Positions 1-5,382 of a DNA stretch of 6,500 nucleotides are shown in pieces. The position numbers were made by a program, and so were the translations under genes. Source of the DNA: Myxococcales bacterium (GTDB lineage: Bacteria; Myxococcota_C; UBA6777); contig JALTMC010000878.1 in assembly GCA_027005175.1 (NCBI GenBank), positions 3,036 through 9,535 on the forward strand. The letters run 5' to 3'. Numbering within the stretch: position 1 is the stretch's first letter; each line of letters starts with the position of its first letter. The notes beneath the pieces are model-generated. The model was not told where the DNA came from, made no database searches, and was given only the letters and a program-made list of their open reading frames with translations.

Positions 1-1361
1 CCTTCACAGGTGCCTATGAGGATCTTGAAGAGATCCCGATTCTAGGCACTTATCGAACTCGCAAACAGCATTGGTCTCTCTCTGTTCCCCGGGAGTTGCT
101 CAAGACTGATATCGCCATTCGACCTCAGGTTGAAACCGTTCAAATCGAAACTATCATCTCCCCACAAGGGCAAGTTTGGACCCAAGCCCGCTATGTCTTG
201 CGCTCCGCTGGACTTCAGTTCTTGCAAGTTAAGCTGCCTCCTCATTCAAAGCTCTGGCAAGTTCGCGTTGCCAATCGAACGGTTCGTCCGTCAGAGAGCA
301 AAGGTCTCTTGCTTGTTCCACTTCCCCCACGACAAACCAGTGACCTCTCTTATGCTGTGGAACTTGTGTATGCCCAACAGACCAAGCTACCTTCCTTGTT
401 CGGCTCTGTGAAGCCACAAGCTCCACAAATCCAGAATATCTCTGTGGCAGAAACATTTTGGATTCTTTATCTTCCCAAACATTTTTCCATTTCCGATTAC
501 GACGGAAATATGGAGGAAACCGTTTCGCTGCACCTGGTCTATAACAAGATCCGAAGTGCGCTTGGTTTTTATCGCAAGTTAGAGAGCTTATCGCAGGTTG
601 GAAAGCAAAGTTCTCGCAAGCGTGCAGTGCGGAATATGCGTCGGCAGTGGGGCAAATTGCGAAGACTGATCCGGCGGGGAGTTGGATCGAGAGCGTATGA
701 TTTTCGTTCGAGCCCCATGGCGGCCCCAAAAGGTTCGGTTCGATGGAACAAAGCGAAACGAAAGAAATCGAAGGCCTTTCAACAAAAGATGTATCGCCTT
801 CAAAATACACTGCAAGAGTTAGATCGTCGTAACAAACGGTTGGAGCAAAAAAACAGACGTCAGATGGCACCCGCCGTGAAACAAAGACGTCGCTATAAGA
901 GTAGGTCTCGGAGATACCGAAATCGATACCAGCGTAAGCGTTATCAGCGAAAACGATACCAACGTAGGCGTTATCGTCGCAAGCGATACCAAAGGAAAAG
1001 ATTATATCGTAGGAAAATGCGTTATCGAAAAGGCTCTTTCTTGCAATATCGTCGACTTCGATGGATTCCACGTCATCTCTTTCGACCAGAGCCATCTCGA
1101 ACCAGACTTGGAGGAAAAGCTTGTCGCTCCGTTCAGCAACGTCGGAGCAAGAGTGGTCAGACGACCCCCTTGAAGCTCAATCGACAGGGCATTCAGTATA
1201 CGTTTGTGGCTGTAGGTGGAAAGCCCAAGTTGAGGCTTCGACTCTACCGCATCGATCGTCTCTGGAACTGGATCGGTTGGGGTCTCTGGAGCCTGGCCTT
1301 TTTGGTTCTCGTTGTGGTCTGGCGCAAAGGCTGGCTCTCAAAACGACCTACCAACGCATAA
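1..1361 (+). CDS. Partial large exported/membrane protein with Arg/Tyr-rich repeats and C-terminal membrane anchor
   Basis: The reading frame is open from nt 3 at the left edge, so the gene starts upstream; the TTG at nt 96 is an internal codon, not the start. It ends at TAA 1359-1361. The visible 452 residues begin with beta-rich sequence containing an LPPHSKLWQVRV...LLLVPLP pattern (about nt 226-330), which resembles beta-sandwich segments of large exported proteins of Planctomycetes and Myxococcota; this is recalled resemblance, not a search. A positively charged, probably helical and disordered region follows (nt 600-870). An extreme Arg/Tyr tract (nt 868-1060) contains five RYQRK-type pentapeptides. 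A single hydrophobic segment (nt 1263-1322) is followed by a short basic tail, RKGWLSKR, which by the positive-inside rule places the repeats outside the cytoplasm. The function is unknown. It converges with the Cys-rich gene at 1468-2049. Confidence 0.85.
   Translation, partial: FTGAYEDLEEIPILGTYRTRKQHWSLSVPRELLKTDIAIRPQVETVQIETIISPQGQVWTQARYVLRSAGLQFLQVKLPPHSKLWQVRVANRTVRPSESKGLLLVPLPPRQTSDLSYAVELVYAQQTKLPSLFGSVKPQAPQIQNISVAETFWILYLPKHFSISDYDGNMEETVSLHLVYNKIRSALGFYRKLESLSQVGKQSSRKRAVRNMRRQWGKLRRLIRRGVGSRAYDFRSSPMAAPKGSVRWNKAKRKKSKAFQQKMYRLQNTLQELDRRNKRLEQKNRRQMAPAVKQRRRYKSRSRRYRNRYQRKRYQRKRYQRRRYRRKRYQRKRLYRRKMRYRKGSFLQYRRLRWIPRHLFRPEPSRTRLGGKACRSVQQRRSKSGQTTPLKLNRQGIQYTFVAVGGKPKLRLRLYRIDRLWNWIGWGLWSLAFLVLVVVWRKGWLSKRPTNA
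924..1031 (+). repeat. Tandem 15-bp (RYQRK) coding repeat with a 30-bp higher-order period
   Basis: Five in-frame 15-bp units run from 924 to 998: 924-938, 939-953, 954-968, 969-983 and 984-998. They encode RYQRK, RYQRK, RYQRR, RYRRK and RYQRK. Two more divergent units, RLYRRK and MRYRK, follow to 1031. Odd units begin CGATACCA and even units begin CGTTATC, so the duplicated unit was probably 30 bp. Synonymous and conservative changes show that the copies have diverged while the amino-acid pattern was kept. Confidence 0.85.
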
Positions 1362-1467
1362 ATGAACAACCATGACTCCCCCTCCAATCCTTGCTTTCTA
1401 TATCTCTATGATATTTCTGGTACATATCTTCTGTTTCGATGGCCAGGCGAGCTTTCGGTTAGGGGAA

Positions 1468-2049
1468 CTACTTTCCAAAAAAGAAAGAGGACGCATCATC
1501 TATCCAGCTAAAGGTTGTGCTTACGGCACCTTTCCCACAAGCTTTTATGGCACTTATGTAGTGCATCTTACAAGATAGGCGAGTTCCTGTGAGGGAACCC
1601 ATAATAAGACTGCGAGCATTTTTGCATTTTTCAAAAGCCTTTTTGTGTTTGGCTAACTGTTTGCAGAGACGCTTTTGTTGACGTGCCGACTTTTTGCAGC
1701 GTCTCTTTTCTTCTCGACAGGCTTTGCGGCAAGCTCTTCTTTGTTTGCCTGCTTTTCGCTTTTTGCATGCTTTTTTGCAATTCTTTTTCTCTTTTCTGCA
1801 CTCTTTCTTGGCTTTGGATTGTGCTTGCCTACAAAGACGACGTTCGGTACGAAAACCTCGGCATTTTTGGATGGCATTTCTGATGGATCGAAGTGTGTGA
1901 GTGACTTCTTTTTTGCATTGTGGATCCTTTTTGAGGGCTATGGCTGATTTTGCAAAGCCCCTCGCACACGCTCCTTTGGCAAAAGAAGAAGAAGGTCGGC
2001 CTGTCGTGATAAGAACGACAGCAAAGAATAGAATGATGATGTTTCTCAT
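1468..2049 (-). CDS. Secreted Lys/Arg/Cys-rich protein with mirror-symmetric cysteine spacing
   Basis: This encodes 193 residues from the ATG at 2049. That start is preferred over the in-frame ATG at 2064 because GGAG (2059-2062) lies 9 nt upstream of it and it leaves a standard signal peptide: MRN, a hydrophobic core at residues 4-17, and likely cleavage after SFA at about residue 24. The mature protein is extremely basic and has 14 cysteines (28, 45, 63, 73, 84, 91, 95, 107, 111, 118, 129, 142, 160, 171). The central spacing is C-X10-C-X6-C-X3-C-X11-C-X3-C-X6-C-X10-C, an exact mirror around Gly101. The inner CX3C-X11-CX3C matches the twin-CX3C pattern of helical-hairpin proteins such as small Tims, presumably by convergence. 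An exported, disulfide-locked helical hairpin is inferred. I recognise no family. It is probably monocistronic. Confidence 0.82.
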   Translation of the reverse strand: MRNIIILFFAVVLITTGRPSSSFAKGACARGFAKSAIALKKDPQCKKEVTHTLRSIRNAIQKCRGFRTERRLCRQAQSKAKKECRKEKKNCKKACKKRKAGKQRRACRKACREEKRRCKKSARQQKRLCKQLAKHKKAFEKCKNARSLIMGSLTGTRLSCKMHYISAIKACGKGAVSTTFSWIDDASSFFFGK

Positions 2050-2058
2050 TGGTTTTGT

Positions 2059-2062
2059 CTCC
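2059..2062 (-). promoter_or_regulatory. Shine-Dalgarno GGAG that decides the start of the Cys-rich gene
   Basis: GGAG on the - strand lies 9 nt before the ATG at 2049. The upstream in-frame ATG at 2064 overlaps this motif and has no recognisable ribosome binding site of its own, so translation most likely begins at 2049. Confidence 0.5.
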
Positions 2063-2129
2063 ATTGTAAGTACGATATGTGAACTACTCGAACGGAACGA
2101 CTTGTAGAGGGAGCCTTCGTATGACTCTC

Positions 2130-2158
2130 TCGAATCATGAATGATTCGAATTTGTCAA
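2130..2158 (-). promoter_or_regulatory. Candidate promoter -35 box with adjoining palindromic operator for the Cys-rich gene
   Basis: On the - strand a perfect TTGACA (2158-2153) is followed 3 nt later by a palindrome with 9-bp arms, TCGAATCAT/ATGATTCGA, around a 2-nt centre (2130-2149). The palindrome fills the place where a -35/-10 spacer would be. It sits about 80 bp upstream of the ATG at 2049. No good -10 hexamer is visible at 16-18 bp spacing, so the promoter is tentative; the palindrome itself is plain in the sequence and could be a repressor or activator site. Confidence 0.35.
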
Positions 2159-2216
2159 CTTCCATCGTTTCCTTTCTTTCTGATATGCGACTTGTTGGAC
2201 TTTTGATGCTTTTCAT

Positions 2217-2275
2217 CGTATCAACTCAACCCGCGATGTGTACTATGCAGACACTGCGTATCAAAAACGTATCAA
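2217..2275 (-). repeat. Three direct copies of TTGATACG (CGTATCAA on +)
   Basis: Exact 8-mers lie at 2217-2224, 2257-2264 and 2268-2275. The last two start 11 bp apart, about one helical turn, which is typical of side-by-side binding of one protein. A 7-bp inverted repeat, AGACACT (2249-2255) and AGTGTCT (2275-2281), encloses this pair. No promoter hexamers could be assigned with confidence. Confidence 0.45.
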
Positions 2276-2413
2276 GTGTCTACTGTGGGTCGTTTGTTTC
2301 TCGAGGATCACCATGAGGAGAGAGCCAATGATGAGGTCTCAAGGGACAGGGATAAAGAGGAGGGAGGAGGGAGCAGTTGGTGTATGATATAAAGAAATCT
2401 AAAGAATCATCTT

Positions 2414-2621
2414 GACCTGACATTCCGCACTGAACAAATGAATCGTAGAGATTACTCGAAAAAGCCCTTATTTTTCAAGGCGCATTTTTGCTGGACATTG
2501 CAATTCTTCGATCATGAAATTAACATAACAAAGCACTACCATCATCGAAGGTATTTATTTTATCAAACTATTTCATGTAATTCGCCTTTGCTCATTTGTT
2601 CAGTGTGCGGAACGTCGGGTC
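2414..2621. repeat. 208-bp segment bounded by imperfect 28/30-bp inverted repeats (MITE-like or structured RNA)
   Basis: The left arm 2414-2441 and the reverse complement of the right arm 2592-2621 agree at 26 of 28 aligned bases, plus one 2-nt indel. Shared blocks are TTCCGCAC and TGAACAAATGA. The roughly 150-bp interior is AT-rich and contains a nested stem, 2506-2516 with 2540-2550, matching at 10 of 11 bases. No transposase or RT gene is present and no target-site duplication is evident at the outer edges. It could be a non-autonomous mobile element remnant or the stem of a transcribed RNA. Confidence 0.55.
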
Positions 2622-2748
2622 TGCCACTGAGCCACGACTGTCATCGAAACTTCTCGATCGCGAGCCTGGCAAGGCATGCCGCCGAGGCATACTTTCGCTA
2701 TTCCGAGAAGGCATAACGAAGTCAGGCGACGTCAATGGCTGTTTTTAC

Positions 2749-2767
2749 GACCGATAGCCAATCGGTC
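2749..2767. other. Perfect 7-bp hairpin downstream of the sigma operon
   Basis: GACCGAT (2749-2755) and ATCGGTC (2761-2767) form a perfect stem with a 5-nt loop, 54 bp beyond the stop codon of the last operon gene. There is no T-run on the exit side for the - strand (GTAAAAAC follows), so it is not a standard intrinsic terminator. It could be a 3'-end processing or stability hairpin, or a protein site. Confidence 0.35.
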
Positions 2768-2821
2768 TGTTCTCTAGGAGAGGGCAAGTGCTTGATGGTA
2801 TAGATATTTTTCGATCGGCCC

Positions 2822-3907
2822 TCACTTGGAATTGAAGACAAGAGGATAGTTGACGCGAACCGTACCACCCTGAGCTGGAGCAGGAAACTTCATGACATGG
2901 AATATCTTCAAAAGACACAATTCTGTTTTGAGATGCTTCAATGTACTTTTCTTTATGTAGGGCGATAGGACCTTTCCACTGGGTTGAATCGAGAACGAGA
3001 CAATCACTCTTCCCTTAATGTTGGGTTCCTTCTGTAACGACGCTGCATAACATCTCTGAAACTTTGCCTGGTTGGCTTGAATGACTTTGCGAATGTTCTT
3101 CTTGTCCAGCTTTGTCAAAGGACTCTGAAGTTTGGCTTTCTGATCGCCCAAGCGCTTTACTTTGATAACGACAAGTGTTTGAGCATCACCCTTTGAACGA
3201 CGGAGAGATGTTGAACCCACTAGAGCAAACTGGTTCGGCTTGATAAAGAGTCGAGTTTGCAACTGTGTCGCCTTAATAAACTGAGTGTTGGTGCCATTGC
3301 GGTTGGTGGAGCGAAACTCTTCGTGGTGTGAGATATGAAGCTTCACCAGGATGTTCTCCTTGGGGTTGGGTGGTTGGTGAAGAACAATTTGAAGGCTTGG
3401 ATCAGCGACTGTACTCTTTTTCGTCACCTTTAAGTTGGTTTCATAATGATTGGTTGTACGAACAAATACATGCTCTGCCACGGAATGGTTCTGACCCGGA
3501 GCACCACTCTTTTTTAAGAAGTCAATCAGTGCCTTGGGTTGATTGACTTGCTTTTCGGCTTGAGGTGAAGACTTCACAAAGTATACCTGAACCAAAAACT
3601 GTGTTTGTGGGACGTCGATCTGCTTGCTGGCTGCACTGATTCTTTGAATGATATCAGGCTTCGCTCGAACAAGAATCTTATGTAACATCGGGCTGTATCG
3701 AATGCTTGTGTGACGCAGCTCTTTGACGGGGACAAACATGCGAAGCAGTCGCACCATCTTATGTCCACGGACGTAACGAACTGGCAGAATCACCGTCGCG
3801 CTTTCACCAGACCTTGGAGCACTCCACGCCTGTGGCTGCCAAAGCAAAATACTGGCAAGGAGAAACGTCAACGATACGATATAGCGAGGGTGTAAGGACA
3901 CTAACAT
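2822..3907 (-). CDS. Exported protein with secretin-like N-terminal part and AgmX/PglI (TonB-family) C-terminal domain
   Basis: This encodes 361 residues from the ATG at 3907, with AGGAGA 7 nt upstream. Residues 1-30 form a signal peptide ending AWSA. Residues 38-111 look like a secretin N-type ring domain (beta-alpha-beta-beta-alpha, ending QIDVP...QFLVQVYFV). Residues 217-253 resemble the secretin beta segment (T-x-L-F-I-K...ALVGS...TLVVIKV) but are too short for an outer-membrane barrel. Residues 267-361 match the AgmX/PglI C-terminal domain of Myxococcota: a CY near C286, GRVIVSFSIQPSGKV, a second conserved Cys at 331, and a FPAPAQGG...VNYPLVF ending. The two cysteines probably pair. It likely acts in the periplasm, possibly bridging envelope layers (inference). 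It is the third gene of the sigma operon, 34 nt after the anti-sigma gene, and is presumably controlled by it. Confidence 0.85.
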   Translation of the reverse strand: MLVSLHPRYIVSLTFLLASILLWQPQAWSAPRSGESATVILPVRYVRGHKMVRLLRMFVPVKELRHTSIRYSPMLHKILVRAKPDIIQRISAASKQIDVPQTQFLVQVYFVKSSPQAEKQVNQPKALIDFLKKSGAPGQNHSVAEHVFVRTTNHYETNLKVTKKSTVADPSLQIVLHQPPNPKENILVKLHISHHEEFRSTNRNGTNTQFIKATQLQTRLFIKPNQFALVGSTSLRRSKGDAQTLVVIKVKRLGDQKAKLQSPLTKLDKKNIRKVIQANQAKFQRCYAASLQKEPNIKGRVIVSFSIQPSGKVLSPYIKKSTLKHLKTELCLLKIFHVMKFPAPAQGGTVRVNYPLVFNSK

Positions 3908-3941
3908 GATACAATCTCCTGTAAGTGGATAAGTTCGGTGG

Positions 3942-4661
3942 TTAGTTGAGATGTCGCAATAGTTGCGGAGGATTCGGCGAATAAGTTGCTTTTTTGAAAT
4001 CTGTTAAGGAAAGGATAACCTTGTTCTTTACAGGTACTCTGTCATAAAGAGCAAAGCTATAACTTCTGTCTTCAGACCAATCCGGTTGGGGGTTCTTTGT
4101 CTTTTTCTTGGTTTCCTTTTTTTCGATCGATACTGCAAGGAATTCATCAGGCTTGTGCACAACCTGAATCTCAATGTCATCCGAAGGTACATGGACCACA
4201 GCTTTCTTGGGTGTCACGACTTTGACCCCAATCTGCAACGGAGCAAACTCTGCATCTTGTGGCGTGATCTTCAGAGGTCTTGTGATGTTGTATGTTAGAG
4301 CGGTCTTTTTGGTACGCTTGGGAACGGGTTGAACACGTCCAGCGACATAAACAAACAACAAACATGCAGCCGCAAGAGACAACCAGGCCAACCGCCAGGG
4401 TATTGTTTCGCCAAAGAGAGCTTTTTGAATCCCCGAGAGGAAGCTCTCTTTTTCTTGTTCTTCTGTTGCAAAAGCAGCTTGAAGTAACAGCAGGTGTTCG
4501 TCTTCTGTGATTGGATCTACGGAAAGCTCTGCGAGCCAGTTGAATTGACCCACGGCTTCGCGACACGCTTCACATTGTTCCCTATGGAGGCGAAACGTTT
4601 GCTCTTGGGCTTCATCCATCATTCCGAAGAGAAAGTCTTCTTGTTGGGTTTGGCAGTTCAT
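3942..4661 (-). CDS. Membrane-bound zinc-type anti-sigma factor (zf-HC2/ZAS)
   Basis: This encodes 239 residues. The start is the ATG at 4661, whose ATGA overlaps the sigma-factor stop and which has GGAGGT (4667-4672) just upstream; an ATG at 4691 is in frame but lies inside the sigma gene without such a site. The N-terminal cytoplasmic domain carries C3 and the signature H26-x3-C30-x2-C33 of zinc-binding anti-sigma factors, which hold an ECF sigma factor inactive. One hydrophobic segment (about residues 90-108) crosses the inner membrane. The C-terminal part (about 110-239) would be periplasmic, with beta-type sequence and a Lys-rich linker, EKKETKKKTK. This part matches no family I know and may be the sensor. 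Gene order, sigma then anti-sigma with translational coupling, supports the assignment. Confidence 0.9.
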   Translation of the reverse strand: MNCQTQQEDFLFGMMDEAQEQTFRLHREQCEACREAVGQFNWLAELSVDPITEDEHLLLLQAAFATEEQEKESFLSGIQKALFGETIPWRLAWLSLAAACLLFVYVAGRVQPVPKRTKKTALTYNITRPLKITPQDAEFAPLQIGVKVVTPKKAVVHVPSDDIEIQVVHKPDEFLAVSIEKKETKKKTKNPQPDWSEDRSYSFALYDRVPVKNKVILSLTDFKKATYSPNPPQLLRHLN

Positions 4662-5233
4662 GCAGCACCTCCACCCAAAAGAGCTATCCACTCTGGAGCC
4701 TGCTCCTTGATATAGGTGGCAAGCTTTTTTCGCGCGACAAAGTAATAACCTCTAGCAGTTGTCGGCTGACAATCCATAATCGAAGCGATTTCCTTGCCCG
4801 ATCGTTGGTCTATGTCGCGAAGGACAAATGCGATTCGTTCTTGCTCGGATAATTCCGCCAGAGCCTCTACCAAAAATCGTTGAAACTGTTTGGTGCGAAG
4901 GTGTTCTTCTTGCTGCCGTGTTTCAGCTTGAAGAGAATCCAATGATATCTGTTGTTCGTCCACGGTTACCTTTGGTTTGTTTCGCAGCCATCGGTAACAT
5001 TCGTTGACCGTCACGCGATAGAGCCAACCATCTATATTGTTGGAAGCATCCAGGTCACTCCAGTTCTTGTAAATGCGAATGGCGACTTCTTGCAACACAT
5101 CGAAGGCGTCGTCGCGGTTACGCAATAGTCGGGCGGCCACACCAAGCAGTCTATCCTGGTGCTTGCCCAGAAAGCTAGAGAAGGCTTGTTGTTTTTCTTG
5201 CATGGACATCGTTTGTCCACGTTCTTCGAACAA
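4658..5233 (-). CDS. ECF-type RNA polymerase sigma factor (sigma-70 family)
   Basis: It directs RNA polymerase to a dedicated promoter set. From TTG 5233 it has 191 residues, normal for ECF factors. Region 2 (about residues 18-86) shows the RLLRNRDDAFDVLQEVAIRIYKNW core and the promoter-melting part with GWLYRVTVNECYRWLR. Region 4 (about 120-173) shows LAELSEQERIAFVLRD followed by a helix-turn-helix (KEIASIMDCQPTTARGYYF). The start is uncertain: TTG 5233 has the best ribosome site in the window (AGGAGGT, 4-nt gap). In-frame alternatives are ATG 5209 (weak site), ATG 5278 (AAGGA, 9-nt gap) and ATG 5353 (no clear site). The 40 extra residues of the longest form do not look like sigma sequence. 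Its stop overlaps the anti-sigma start. ECF operons are often autoregulated, but I could not identify its promoter. Confidence 0.93.
   Translation of the reverse strand: MFEERGQTMSMQEKQQAFSSFLGKHQDRLLGVAARLLRNRDDAFDVLQEVAIRIYKNWSDLDASNNIDGWLYRVTVNECYRWLRNKPKVTVDEQQISLDSLQAETRQQEEHLRTKQFQRFLVEALAELSEQERIAFVLRDIDQRSGKEIASIMDCQPTTARGYYFVARKKLATYIKEQAPEWIALLGGGAA
4667..4672 (-). promoter_or_regulatory. Strong Shine-Dalgarno GGAGGT deciding the anti-sigma start
   Basis: GGAGGT on the - strand sits inside the last codons of the sigma gene, 5 nt before the ATG at 4661. With the ATGA stop/start overlap it indicates translational coupling and near-equal production of sigma and anti-sigma factors. Confidence 0.75.
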
Positions 5234-5237
5234 CGTT

Positions 5238-5244
5238 ACCTCCT
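5238..5244 (-). promoter_or_regulatory. Strong Shine-Dalgarno AGGAGGT supporting a TTG start for the sigma gene
   Basis: AGGAGGT on the - strand lies 4 nt before TTG 5233. The same bases are in frame as Glu-Glu-Val if translation begins further upstream, so the match could be coincidental, but it is the best ribosome site in the region and gives a sigma factor of normal length. Confidence 0.5.
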
Positions 5245-5363
5245 CGTGCTCACAAGCTTTCTCTACAAAAGGCGTCATTGCTAGCCATCCTTGGATAGAC
5301 CACGGGATACTTCGCAACAATCGCAACTGGCTTTCTCTCATGGTTTGTCTCATATCACTTTAG

Positions 5364-5382
5364 CATGTTGTGCAACATGTTG
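5364..5382. promoter_or_regulatory. Overlapping palindromes upstream of the sigma operon (candidate operator)
   Basis: CATGTTG-TG-CAACATG (5364-5379) is a palindrome with perfect 7-bp arms, and its right half overlaps a second perfect palindrome, CAACATGTTG (5373-5382). Three alternating half-sites in 19 bp look like a binding site for a dimeric regulator. It lies 131 bp upstream of TTG 5233 and 11 bp upstream of ATG 5353. The regulator is unknown; the XRE-like protein encoded next door is a natural candidate (inference). Confidence 0.4.

Larger units (their letters stand above)
2050..2821. other. Long intergenic region without a convincing gene
   Basis: About 770 bp separate the start of the Cys-rich gene from the end of the sigma operon. 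The region holds the palindrome next to TTGACA (2130-2158), three CGTATCAA copies (2217-2275), a 20-nt all-purine run with GGAGG repeats (2354-2373), a 208-bp segment with inverted-repeat ends (2414-2621) and a perfect 7-bp hairpin (2749-2767). Short open frames exist, for example + 2438-2716 and - 2592-2714, but none has a ribosome binding site, recognisable domain or coding-like composition. The 2600-2740 part looks more GC-rich than its surroundings. Confidence 0.6.

Noticed and set aside
229-1095. - strand 288-aa open frame opposite the Arg-rich membrane protein
   Set aside because: It is the antisense shadow of repetitive Arg/Tyr codons (giving Asp/Ser/Val-rich repeats), with no domain or motif, while the + frame carries a membrane anchor and a patterned repeat protein.
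1399-1415. ATATC/GATAT hairpin in the gap between the convergent genes, considered as a terminator
   Set aside because: The stem is only 5 A/T-rich pairs, followed by TTTCTGG rather than a T-run, so it is too weak to call.
1372-1578. + strand 68-aa open frame with a hydrophobic N-terminus just after the membrane-protein gene
   Set aside because: It has no ribosome binding site, and from 1468 onward it is antisense to the well-supported Cys-rich gene. The hydrophobic start is short and has no recognisable mature domain.
1675-1947. + strand Phe/Leu/Cys-rich open frames opposite the Cys-rich gene
   Set aside because: The Phe/Leu content is simply the complement of Lys/Arg codons (AAA/AAG, CGC) on the coding strand. 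There is no ribosome site and the apparent hydrophobicity is artefactual.
2592-2714. - strand 40-aa Ser/Arg-rich open frame between the hairpin and the right inverted-repeat arm
   Set aside because: No ribosome site precedes its ATG, the composition is low-complexity, and it ends within the repeat arm. There is no support for expression.
2438-2716. + strand 92-aa open frame crossing the inverted-repeat segment
   Set aside because: It starts inside the left inverted-repeat arm, ends past the right arm, has no ribosome binding site and shows no recognisable domain.
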